Below the pieces are notes generated by a model. The model searched no databases. It was given only the letters and a program-made list of their open reading frames with translations, and was not told where the DNA came from. Positions 1-5,454 of a DNA stretch of 7,301 nucleotides are shown here, piece by piece; the first letter of the stretch is position 1; the number at the start of each line of letters is the position of its first letter. This stretch comes from Candidatus Omnitrophota bacterium (GTDB lineage: Bacteria > Omnitrophota > Koll11 > Aquiviventales > Aquiviventaceae), in the NCBI GenBank assembly GCA_023247285.1, contig JAHFGU010000074.1:1-7301 (forward strand). The letters are read 5' to 3'. The position numbers and the translations under genes are program-made.

Positions 1-603
1 GATCGCGTCCCGCACCGTCGTCGGCAGTGCCACCTTGCGCAGCAGGATGTTCTCGACGACGATCCCGCGGTCCTGCACCAGCGCCTGCAGGTGCTCCAGA
101 ACGCTTTTGGCCATCGCCTCGCGCTCGGAGGTGTAGAGCGCCTTGGCCTCGCTGCCGGCGGTCACCCCGCGCGCGGCCGCGCGGAACTGCGGCACGAACA
201 GCACCTCCATGTACAGGGGTCCGACGGTTTTGTAGACCTCCACCGCCTTGTCCGGCGACAGGTGGAACAGGCCCGAGACCTCGAGCTCCACCGTCAGCCC
301 CTCCTTCGACGGCACGATCATGGTCTCCTTGTCTTCCTGCGTCCGGACCGACATGGGGATGACGCGCGCCAGCGGATTGACCAGGTTCAATCCGCTGCTC
401 AGCGGACGCTCGCTCACGGTCCCGAAGAAGTCGACGACGCCCACATGGCCGGCCGGCACGACCCTGAGACAGCCGAACACCGCCGCGACGCTAGCACCCA
501 GCACGGCCACCGCGAAGATGCCGCGCGCGTACCGGCGGTTCGGCCCGATGGCCACGGCGACCCCGGCTGCGACGCCGATCAGCGCCAGCAGAATGCTGCC
601 CAT
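1..603 (-). CDS. SPFH/prohibitin-family membrane protein, C-terminus beyond the left edge
   Basis: The frame opens at an ATG (603-601) and stays open to position 1, giving 201 residues of an unfinished protein. Residues 2-19 and about 28-48 are hydrophobic and look like two membrane segments or a hairpin anchor. From about residue 49 the sequence reads as an SPFH (stomatin/prohibitin/flotillin/HflK-C) domain: VPAGHVGVVDFFGTV, then GLNLVNPLARV, then the late prohibitin-like stretch SEREAMAKSVLEHLQ and DRGIVVENILLRKVALP. SPFH proteins form large membrane-anchored ring assemblies that organise membrane domains or control proteases such as FtsH. The client here cannot be told. The start is backed by a strong Shine-Dalgarno (AAGGAGG, 614-608). 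It begins 18 nt after the purC stop on the same strand, so it is probably the fourth gene of the purB operon. The family call is firm; the subfamily is open because the coiled-coil end is missing. Confidence 0.85.
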   Translation of the reverse strand, partial: MGSILLALIGVAAGVAVAIGPNRRYARGIFAVAVLGASVAAVFGCLRVVPAGHVGVVDFFGTVSERPLSSGLNLVNPLARVIPMSVRTQEDKETMIVPSKEGLTVELEVSGLFHLSPDKAVEVYKTVGPLYMEVLFVPQFRAAARGVTAGSEAKALYTSEREAMAKSVLEHLQALVQDRGIVVENILLRKVALPTTVRDAI

Positions 604-621
604 CGCCCCTCCTTCAATGGC

Positions 622-1356
622 TTACCGGCCGGCCGCGCTGGAGGCGGGTTCCCCCAGCACCCGGCGCAGCACTTCCTGGTATGCTTCCTCGACGCTGCCC
701 AGGTCCCGGCGGAACCGGTCCTTGTCCAGCTTGCGGCGCGTGCCGTGCTCCCACAACCGCATGGTGTCCGGGGAAATCTCGTCCGCGAGCAGGATGGTCC
801 CGCCCGCTGCGCGGCCGAACTCGAGCTTGAAGTCCACCAGGTCGATCTGCCGCTGGCGGAAGAACTCGATCAGCGCCGCGTTCACCTTGAAGGATTCGGC
901 CCGGAGGTGCGCCAGCTCCGGCGCCGCGGCCCAGCCCATCGCGAGGATATGATCGTCGTTGATGAGCGGATCGCCCAGCGCGTCGCTCTTGTAGTGCCAT
1001 TCGAAGACTGGCGGCTTGAGCGCGATGCCCTCATCGATGCCGAGCAGCTTGGCCATGCCGCCGGCGGTGATGTTCCGGATAGTCACCTCAAGCGGAATGA
1101 TCTGGACCCGGCGGACCAGCATCGAGCGGTCGTCGAGCTGCCGGACGAAGTGCGTGCGGATGCCGCGGCCTTCCAGATAGGTGAAGAGGGCTGCCGAGAT
1201 GCGGTTGTTGCAGATGCCCTTGTCCATGATCGTGCCGCGCTTCTGCGCATTGAAGGCGGTCGCGTCATCCTTGAAGTACTGGACCACGAGGGCCGGGTCC
1301 TCCGTCGAGGTCAGGATCTTGGCTTTGCCCTCGTACAGTTTTTCACCGGACGGCAT
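622..1356 (-). CDS. purC: Phosphoribosylaminoimidazole-succinocarboxamide synthase (SAICAR synthetase)
   Basis: PurC joins CAIR to aspartate using ATP to make SAICAR in cytosolic de novo IMP synthesis. The 244 residues match the usual length of the bacterial enzyme. Visible blocks in order are KLYEGKAK (6-13, nucleotide-binding start), TAFNAQKRG (33-41), NRISAALF (51-58), IIPLEVTIRN (86-95), LGDPLINDDH (127-136), DLVDFKLEFGR (172-182), LLADEISPDTMRLW (189-202) and DKDRFRRDLG (211-220). The second family signature (LVDFKLEFG) is intact. In the first signature the usual RNxxAGS reads RNITAGG, with Gly100 in place of Ser. The ATG at 1356 gives the canonical N-terminus and lies inside the end of the lipoprotein gene (14-nt overlap). 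A weak GAGAG ribosome site precedes it, so translational coupling is likely. PurB, whose substrate PurC makes, is encoded upstream in the same apparent operon. Confidence 0.97.
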   Translation of the reverse strand: MPSGEKLYEGKAKILTSTEDPALVVQYFKDDATAFNAQKRGTIMDKGICNNRISAALFTYLEGRGIRTHFVRQLDDRSMLVRRVQIIPLEVTIRNITAGGMAKLLGIDEGIALKPPVFEWHYKSDALGDPLINDDHILAMGWAAAPELAHLRAESFKVNAALIEFFRQRQIDLVDFKLEFGRAAGGTILLADEISPDTMRLWEHGTRRKLDKDRFRRDLGSVEEAYQEVLRRVLGEPASSAAGR

Positions 1357-1828
1357 CGATGTCTCTCTCGTCTTCGGTCTCCGGCGCCTCGGCAGGGGGC
1401 GCGGCGGCCGGCGCTGCCGCGGGCGTTGGCTCCTTGGCTGGCGGCGGCTGCGCGGCCGGCTTGACCGCTGGGACCGCGGGCGGCGGCGCCGGCTCAGGCA
1501 GCGTGGTCGTCGGCGTCAAGCGATAGTCCCAGGCATGATCATCGCGCACCGCGAATGGAGCCAGCTCCATCGCCAGATCGAACGGGATCCACAGGTGCGC
1601 CGGCGCGCGGATCAGCTTGCGGTCCTCCAGCCGCTCGTACCCGTCCTTGCGGAGCGTCACGCGCTGCCAGCCGTACCACTGGAAATCGTAGGTGACCGGG
1701 CTTGCGCCCTTCAGCTGATCGTTGACATAGACGAGCGCGCCCGGCGGCTCGGTCCGGATCGTCAGCGACCGCCGCACGCATCCCGTCAAAATGAGACAGG
1801 AGACAAGGGACAGGAGACAGGACCTCAT
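1343..1828 (-). CDS. PEGA-domain lipoprotein with an Ala/Pro-rich tail
   Basis: This predicted 161-residue lipoprotein starts at the ATG 1828-1826. The frame is open 20 codons further upstream, but this start alone puts a signal peptide at the N-terminus: MRSC, hydrophobic LLSLVSCLIL, then the lipobox LTGC with the lipidated Cys17. Residues 20-64 (RSLTIRTEPPGALVYVNDQ, then SPVTYDFQWYGW and VTLRKDGYE) are a PEGA domain, a small beta domain common in surface and envelope proteins. Residues 107-150 are almost entirely Pro and Ala with a few Lys and Glu, like a flexible linker through the periplasm or cell wall. It lies between purB (62-nt gap) and purC (14-nt overlap) on the same strand. Nothing in the sequence links it to purine chemistry. 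The signal-peptide codons are made of TCTCCTGTC-type repeats (see the repeat at 1791-1888). No clear ribosome site is seen. Function unknown beyond the domain. Confidence 0.85.
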   Translation of the reverse strand: MRSCLLSLVSCLILTGCVRRSLTIRTEPPGALVYVNDQLKGASPVTYDFQWYGWQRVTLRKDGYERLEDRKLIRAPAHLWIPFDLAMELAPFAVRDDHAWDYRLTPTTTLPEPAPPPAVPAVKPAAQPPPAKEPTPAAAPAAAPPAEAPETEDERDIDAVR

Positions 1829-1888
1829 GATGCTGCGCGTTCGCCGTGAAGCAATCCTACGTCCCATGTCCCCCGTCTCCTGTCTCAT
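1791..1888. repeat. Imperfect inverted repeat of GTCTCCTGTCTC units at the lipoprotein gene start
   Basis: The arm 1791-1818 (begins atgagacaggagac) pairs with 1861-1888 (ends gtctcctgtctcat). By eye 24 of 28 positions match, including a perfect outer 14, and 42 nt separate the arms. The left arm itself contains two tandem-like copies of the caggagac motif. The left arm is coding sequence for the lipoprotein signal peptide. The right arm lies in the gap before it and ends two bases short of the purB stop codon. It could fold in the operon mRNA between purB and the lipoprotein. It looks like a small dispersed palindromic element, but dispersal cannot be tested within this window. Confidence 0.75.
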
Positions 1889-1890
1889 CC

Positions 1891-3183
1891 CTAGAGCCCC
1901 ACCCGCTTAAAAATGCGGTCGACGTGGCGCAAGTGGCGGGCCGGATCCATGCAGCGTCGGACGGCGGCCGGCGACAGCCGGCGCCGGATCTCCGGATCGC
2001 GCGCCGCCAGATCCGGGAACGCGGCGCCATTGCGCCACGCGGCCAGCGCGCACCGCTGCACGAGCGCATACGCCCGCGACCGGGTCAGCCCCCGGCGCAT
2101 GAGCGCCAGGAGGAGCTGGCCGGAATACACGACCCCGCGCGTGCTCTCGAGATTGGCGCGCATCCGATCCGGGTGCACCACAAGCCCGCGCACCAACCCG
2201 GCCAGCTCATGCAGCATGTAGTCCAGCGCGATGGCGGCGTCCGGCAGGATGACCCGCTCCACCGACGAGTGGCTGATGTCCCGTTCGTGCCACAGCGCCA
2301 CGTCCTCCATCGCCGCCACCGCGTAGCCGCGCAGCAGCCGGCTTAAGCCGGTCAGGCGCTCGCACGTGATGGGGTTTTTCTTGTGCGGCATCGCGGAGGA
2401 GCCCTTCTGCCCTTCGCCGAACGGCTCTTCGGCCTCGCGGACCTCGGTGCGCTGCAGGTGGCGGATCTCGGTGGCCAGCTTCTCCACGCTGCAGCCGATC
2501 AGCGCCAGCGTCGCCACATAGGAGGCGTGCAGGTCGCGCGGCAACACCTGCGTCGAGATGGGGGCCGGCCGCAGGCCAAGCGCCCGGCAGACCTGCTGCT
2601 CGACGCGCGGGTCCACATTGGCGAAGGTGCCGACCGCGCCGGAGATTTTGCCGACGCTGATTGCCTCGGCGGCGCAGTCCAAGCGGTCGCGCTGCCGCCG
2701 GAACTCGTCGTAAAACACCGCCAGCTTCAGGCCGAAGGACGTGGGCTCGGCGTGCACGCCGTGCGTGCGGCCGATCATGAGCGTGCGCCGGTGCCGGCGC
2801 GCTTGGATGGCCAGCGCGGCAAGCAATCCCTGGAGCTCCGCGCGCAGCAGCCGGGTGGCGTCGCGCAGCAGGACGCTGAGCGAGGTATCCAGCACGTCGC
2901 TGGACGTCAGGCCAAAATGGAGGTACCGCCCGTACGGGCCGACGCGCTCCTCGAGCTGCTCGATGAAGGCAATGACGTCGTGCCGAGTCTTTGCCTCGCG
3001 CTGCTGGATGTTGGCCAGATCCACCTTCGCCCGGCGCCGGATCGCCTGCACCGCCCGCCGCGGCACCAGGCCCGCGCGCGCCTGCGCGTCCAGCACCAAC
3101 AGCTCCACCTCCAGCATGACCTGGAGCCGGTGCTCCTCGCTCCACAGCGCGCCCATCCGGGGGCGGGTATAGCGGGGGATCAT
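1891..3183 (-). CDS. purB: Adenylosuccinate lyase
   Basis: PurB acts twice in purine synthesis: it releases fumarate from SAICAR (giving AICAR) and from adenylosuccinate (giving AMP). The 430-residue protein fits the fumarase/aspartase superfamily and the usual PurB length. It opens with the typical MIPRYTRPRMGALWSEE. It carries TRHDV with His68, HFGLTSSDVLDT (89-100), IGRTHGVHAEPTSFG with His141, and the superfamily signature GSSAMPHKKNP (261-271) followed by Glu275. His68, His141, Lys268 and Glu275 coincide in numbering with catalytic residues described for Bacillus subtilis PurB. The start is fixed by this N-terminus; no Shine-Dalgarno is visible. The ATG overlaps the stop of a candidate leader ORF (ATGA), and a strong promoter lies about 135 nt upstream. 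It is the first recognised gene of a four-gene minus-strand run. Confidence 0.98.
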   Translation of the reverse strand: MIPRYTRPRMGALWSEEHRLQVMLEVELLVLDAQARAGLVPRRAVQAIRRRAKVDLANIQQREAKTRHDVIAFIEQLEERVGPYGRYLHFGLTSSDVLDTSLSVLLRDATRLLRAELQGLLAALAIQARRHRRTLMIGRTHGVHAEPTSFGLKLAVFYDEFRRQRDRLDCAAEAISVGKISGAVGTFANVDPRVEQQVCRALGLRPAPISTQVLPRDLHASYVATLALIGCSVEKLATEIRHLQRTEVREAEEPFGEGQKGSSAMPHKKNPITCERLTGLSRLLRGYAVAAMEDVALWHERDISHSSVERVILPDAAIALDYMLHELAGLVRGLVVHPDRMRANLESTRGVVYSGQLLLALMRRGLTRSRAYALVQRCALAAWRNGAAFPDLAARDPEIRRRLSPAAVRRCMDPARHLRHVDRIFKRVGL

Positions 3184-3299
3184 GCGTGAGCGCGCGGCGC
3201 AGGCCGCAGGGTAAGCCGAGGCGCGCCGTCCGGGACAGCAAGACAGACGGCGTCGGTACTAGTCGCGCAGCAAGGAGGGTTCAGAAGCGTGCCCTGCAC
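3180..3299 (-). CDS. Candidate 39-codon leader ORF upstream of purB
   Basis: A GTG codon at 3299-3297 is preceded, 7 nt away, by a good Shine-Dalgarno GGAAGG (3312-3307). It opens a 39-residue frame beginning MQGTLLNPPCCATSTDAVCL and ending in TGA (3182-3180), which overlaps the purB ATG as ATGA. The promoter at 3326-3355 would start transcription near 3319, just upstream of this ribosome site. The peptide has three Cys, is rich in Ala, Pro and Arg, and matches no family I know. The arrangement suggests a leader peptide that brings ribosomes to purB, which lacks a ribosome site of its own. In such GC-rich DNA a 39-codon frame can arise by chance, so this is a proposal. Confidence 0.4.
   Translation of the reverse strand: MQGTLLNPPCCATSTDAVCLAVPDGAPRLTLRPAPRAHA
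3224..3252 (-). promoter_or_regulatory. Hairpin in the purB leader
   Basis: The arms CGCCGTC (3224-3230) and GACGGCG (3246-3252) form a 7-bp GC stem with a 15-nt loop inside the transcribed leader of purB. It lies about 40 nt upstream of the purB ATG. There is no following T-run, so it is not an intrinsic terminator. It may be incidental in GC-rich DNA or may take part in leader control. Confidence 0.3.
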
Positions 3300-3325
3300 A
3301 GGCGTGCCTTCCGTAGCGAAACGCC

Positions 3326-3355
3326 ATTGTAACACGCGACGCGAGCAGGTGTCAA
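3326..3355 (-). promoter_or_regulatory. Sigma70-type promoter of the purB operon
   Basis: On the minus strand a perfect -35 TTGACA (3355-3350) is followed after 18 nt by TACAAT (3331-3326), one base from consensus. Transcription should begin near 3319, leaving a leader of about 135 nt before the purB ATG. This is the best promoter match I found in the window and lies in the divergent gap between purB and ygfZ. Confidence 0.75.
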
Positions 3356-3373
3356 AAGCGCGCCGCGCGCTTC

Positions 3374-3382
3374 TGCTAGAAT
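3374..3382 (+). promoter_or_regulatory. Extended -10 promoter element immediately upstream of ygfZ
   Basis: TGCTAGAAT fits an extended -10 (TGn plus TAGAAT). No convincing -35 is seen, as is usual for extended -10 promoters. The hexamer ends 9 nt before the ygfZ ATG, so transcription would begin at or within a few bases of the start codon. It faces away from the purB promoter, whose -35 lies about 20 nt away. Confidence 0.45.
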
Positions 3383-3391
3383 AGCAGCGGC

Positions 3392-4525
3392 ATGGTCCTC
3401 CCCCTCCTTCTCCACGGCAAACATGGGCGGCCCGGCGCGCCCGAGATTCTCTACGAAACATTGGCCGGCTGGATCGTCCCGTGGAGATTCACCGGATTCG
3501 AGGAGGAGTACCGGGCGCTGCGGACCGCCGCCGGGCTGCTGGATGTGTCCACGCTTGCCGTGGTGGAGTGCCGGGGTGAGGACCGGACCGAGTTCCTCCA
3601 CCGCATCCTGACCAACGACCTGCAATCGCTCGCGCCGGGAACCTGGTGCCGGGCAGCGCTGCTCACCGCGCAGGCCAGGCTGCTCGCCGACGTGCTCGTT
3701 CTCGTCGACACCGAAGCCCTCCGGCTCCTCTGCCAGCTGCCCCGCGCCGAGCGCATGGCGCAGGAGCTCGAGCGCTACCACTTCAACGAGCGGATCACCT
3801 TCACCAACCAGGAGCGCAGCAACGGCGCGCTGGCCATCCAGGGCCCGCGGACGATGGAGACGCTCTCCCGGCTGTTTGGCCGCGCCGTCGCGCTGCCGCA
3901 CGAACACGATCACGCCGAAGCGGCGTGGGAGGGCGTGCCGCTCCGCGTGGTCCGGCACAGCCTGGCCGGGGACGCGGGCGCGCTCATCCTCGCACCAGCC
4001 GAGCATCTCGCCGCGCTCTGGCATGCGCTCCAGCAGGAAGGCGCGCCGGCCGGCCTCCGGCCCGTGGGATGGGAAGCCCTCACCGCGGCCCGCATCGAAG
4101 CCGGGCTGCCCTGGGAGCCGGCGGATCTGATGGACGAGCCGCTGCTGCCGGAAACCGGATTGGAGGCGGTGGCGGTCAGCGGCACGAAGGGCTGCTACAT
4201 CGGGCAGGAAATCGTGGCGCGGGTGGACACGTATGGCTCGGTCAACCGCCGGCTCATGCGGCTGGCGCTCGAGGGGGATGCGGCGCCGCAGCCGGGGGAC
4301 GCGATCCAGTGGAAGGGTGAAGAGGCCGGCCGGGTCACCAGCGCGTGCCGGTCCCCCGCGCGGCGGCAACCGCTGGCGTTCGGCTATGTCAAGCGCGGGG
4401 CCTACGAGCCGGGGACCCGCGTGGAGATCGTCAGCGGCGGGCGGGCGCGCGCGGCGGTCGTGGACGCGCGGCCGTTCACTCGTGCCAATAGCGGAGAAAC
4501 TCCGGCAGGTGCGCGAGGGTCGTGA
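3392..4525 (+). CDS. ygfZ: YgfZ/GcvT-like tetrahydrofolate-binding protein (Fe-S cluster maintenance)
   Basis: This 377-residue protein resembles the GcvT aminomethyltransferase fold. It has the diagnostic YgfZ/COG0354 motif KGCYIGQE (266-273) with Cys268, within SGTKGCYIGQEIVARV. Other family features are RTAAGLLDVSTLAVVECRGED (44-64), DRTEFLHRILTNDLQSL (64-80) and a C-terminal beta domain ending GYVKRGAYEPGTRVEI. YgfZ binds folate and supports assembly or repair of certain Fe-S enzymes such as MiaB; the motif separates it from glycine-cleavage GcvT. The ATG is preceded by an extended -10 element and no Shine-Dalgarno, suggesting leaderless translation. The last 15 or so residues (after VVDARPF) are read from DNA that also encodes the end of def on the other strand and look like a non-family extension. 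Neighbouring elp3 encodes an Fe-S enzyme, a possible functional link. Confidence 0.92.
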   Translation: MVLPLLLHGKHGRPGAPEILYETLAGWIVPWRFTGFEEEYRALRTAAGLLDVSTLAVVECRGEDRTEFLHRILTNDLQSLAPGTWCRAALLTAQARLLADVLVLVDTEALRLLCQLPRAERMAQELERYHFNERITFTNQERSNGALAIQGPRTMETLSRLFGRAVALPHEHDHAEAAWEGVPLRVVRHSLAGDAGALILAPAEHLAALWHALQQEGAPAGLRPVGWEALTAARIEAGLPWEPADLMDEPLLPETGLEAVAVSGTKGCYIGQEIVARVDTYGSVNRRLMRLALEGDAAPQPGDAIQWKGEEAGRVTSACRSPARRQPLAFGYVKRGAYEPGTRVEIVSGGRARAAVVDARPFTRANSGETPAGARGS

Positions 4526-5003
4526 GGTCCGACATGCGGTCCAGAAACACCTTGCCGGCGAGGTGGTCGCACTCGTGCTGGATGACGCGGGCGAAAAATC
4601 CGTGCGCCTGCAGCCGGACCCGCTCCCCTTTGCGATTGTACGACTCAACCTCGAGGGATTCGGCCCGTGGCACCTTGCCCCGGAAATCGTTGACGCTCAG
4701 GCAGCCTTCCCAGTCGAGCAGGTGCCGCTTCGACAGCCCGTGGATCCGGGGATTGATGAGCACGGTCAGCGGAATCGGCCCCTCGCCGGGATAGCGGCGA
4801 TTGTCCTTCGCCTCGATCACCGCGACCTGCCGGGAGACGTGCACCTGGGGCGCGGCCAGCCCCACCCCTTCATATTCATGCATCGTCTCGATCATGTCGT
4901 CGAGGAACCGCTGGAACTCGGGCCGCAGGATCGACTCTTTCGGGACGGCTTCGGTCGGCCTGCGGATGACCGGGTGCCCGAGCCGCGCCACCTTGAGTAT
5001 CAT
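4476..5003 (-). CDS. def: Peptide deformylase
   Basis: This 175-residue metalloenzyme removes the N-formyl group from nascent proteins. All three family motifs are present: GVGLAAPQ (46-53, Gln53), EGCLS (99-103, metal ligand Cys101) and QHECDHLAG (142-150, ligands His143 and His147, catalytic Glu144). I chose the ATG at 5003, giving MILKVARLGHPVIRRPTE, the usual deformylase N-terminus; a TTG one codon upstream is less likely. No Shine-Dalgarno precedes it, because the bases directly upstream belong to a TTTTGGTGCCTGACAC-type repeat. The usual partner fmt is not visible downstream; instead the gene runs convergently into ygfZ with a 50-nt overlap. It lies 58 nt after the GNAT gene on the same strand and may share its promoter. 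Confidence 0.97.
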   Translation of the reverse strand: MILKVARLGHPVIRRPTEAVPKESILRPEFQRFLDDMIETMHEYEGVGLAAPQVHVSRQVAVIEAKDNRRYPGEGPIPLTVLINPRIHGLSKRHLLDWEGCLSVNDFRGKVPRAESLEVESYNRKGERVRLQAHGFFARVIQHECDHLAGKVFLDRMSDLTTLAHLPEFLRYWHE

Positions 5004-5004
5004 C

Positions 5005-5053
5005 AAAAAGTGTCAGACACTTTTGGTGCCTGACACTTTTGGTGCCTGACACC
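5005..5053. repeat. Palindrome plus 16-nt direct repeats (GTGTCAGGCACC family) between the GNAT gene and def
   Basis: A perfect 19-nt palindrome (aaaagtgtc-a-gacactttt, 5006-5024) is joined to two tandem copies of the 16-mer ttttggtgcctgacac (5021-5036 and 5037-5052). The unit GGTGCCTGACACC is itself nearly palindromic. The array fills almost all of the 57-base gap between the GNAT stop and the def ATG and touches the def start. It could form an mRNA hairpin there. It resembles a short dispersed intergenic repeat, which can only be shown with the rest of the genome. Confidence 0.85.
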
Positions 5054-5061
5054 GCGCGACA

Positions 5062-5379
5062 TCAGCCGGAGACCAGCGGGTTGGGGGCGGGGCCGGATTT
5101 CGTCAGCGGCTGGTACTCCGGGTGGCGCTTAAGGTACGCGCCGGAGATATAGGAGCAGGAAGGGAGCACGGTGAGCCGGTTGGCCTGCGCATGCTCGAAC
5201 GCGGCTTTGCAGAGCTGCTCGGCCACGCCGCGGCCGCGGAAGACTTCCGGGACGTACGTATGATAGAGATCCAGCTCGTTGCCGGTGCGCCGGTACATGA
5301 GGGTGGCTTCATAGCCCTGGAGCTTGACGACGAAGCGGCTGGCCGCGGCATCGTGTTCGATGGGCAAGGGTTCTGCCAT
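5062..5379 (-). CDS. Small GNAT-family N-acetyltransferase (YjdJ/COG2388 type)
   Basis: This predicted 105-residue protein is a minimal GNAT fold. It shows LYHTYVPEVFRGRGVAEQL (38-56), containing the acetyl-CoA pyrophosphate-binding RGRGVA loop. The C-terminal pattern VLPSCSYISGAYLKRHPEYQ (71-90) is typical of the short COG2388/Acetyltransf_CG group. Substrates of this group are generally unknown; a small-molecule or protein amine is likely. The frame stays open far upstream on this strand, but that part is the shadow of elp3. I chose the ATG 5379-5377 because it sits just after a strong promoter and gives the family length. It lies upstream of def on the same strand, so cotranscription is possible. 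No Shine-Dalgarno; probably leaderless. Confidence 0.88.
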   Translation of the reverse strand: MAEPLPIEHDAAASRFVVKLQGYEATLMYRRTGNELDLYHTYVPEVFRGRGVAEQLCKAAFEHAQANRLTVLPSCSYISGAYLKRHPEYQPLTKSGPAPNPLVSG

Positions 5380-5388
5380 GGCGCCCAC

Positions 5389-5417
5389 ATTATACGGGCG
5401 GCCCCGGCGGCTTGCAA
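5389..5417 (-). promoter_or_regulatory. Strong promoter of the GNAT gene, giving a leaderless or near-leaderless mRNA
   Basis: On the minus strand TTGCAA (5417-5412), a 17-nt spacer and a perfect TATAAT (5394-5389) form a near-consensus sigma70 promoter. The -10 ends 9 nt before the ATG at 5379, so the start site should fall within about 0-4 nt of the start codon. It may also drive def downstream. Confidence 0.7.
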
Positions 5418-5438
5418 TTGCGCCGCCCCGGCGGCAAG
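5401..5438. promoter_or_regulatory. Repeat/palindrome cluster in the divergent GNAT-elp3 gap (possible operator)
   Basis: An 11-nt direct repeat GCCCCGGCGGC (5401-5411 and 5425-5435) flanks the 8-nt palindrome GCAATTGC (5414-5421). GGCGGC (5406-5411) and GCCGCC (5422-5427) can pair around it. The cluster covers the -35 of the GNAT promoter and lies 17 nt before the elp3 ATG. A regulator binding here could affect both genes, but GC-rich chance repeats are also possible. Confidence 0.3.
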
Positions 5439-5454
5439 ATAGCGCTGACGGCAC

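Noticed and set aside
91..1464. Long plus-strand open frame (457 codons) opposite the prohibitin gene and purC
   Set aside because: It is antisense to clearly recognisable PurC and SPFH coding sequence. GC-rich codon use leaves few stops on the opposite strand, and the translation is Arg/His/Asp-rich without any family pattern.
1829..1888. Extended lipoprotein start (20 codons further upstream)
   Set aside because: The extension (MRQETGDMGRRIASRRTRSI) would bury the signal peptide behind an Arg-rich stretch and is read from the right repeat arm; the ATG at 1828 gives a standard lipoprotein signal.
3184..3319. Known purine riboswitch (guanine, PreQ1 or ZTP type) in the purB leader
   Set aside because: I looked for the conserved cores in the leader and saw none that I recognise; only a simple GC hairpin and the candidate ORF are present.
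3281..4648. Long minus-strand open frame (455 codons) opposite ygfZ
   Set aside because: It is the shadow of ygfZ, has low-complexity Arg/Pro/Gly content, and crosses the purB promoter region and the end of def.
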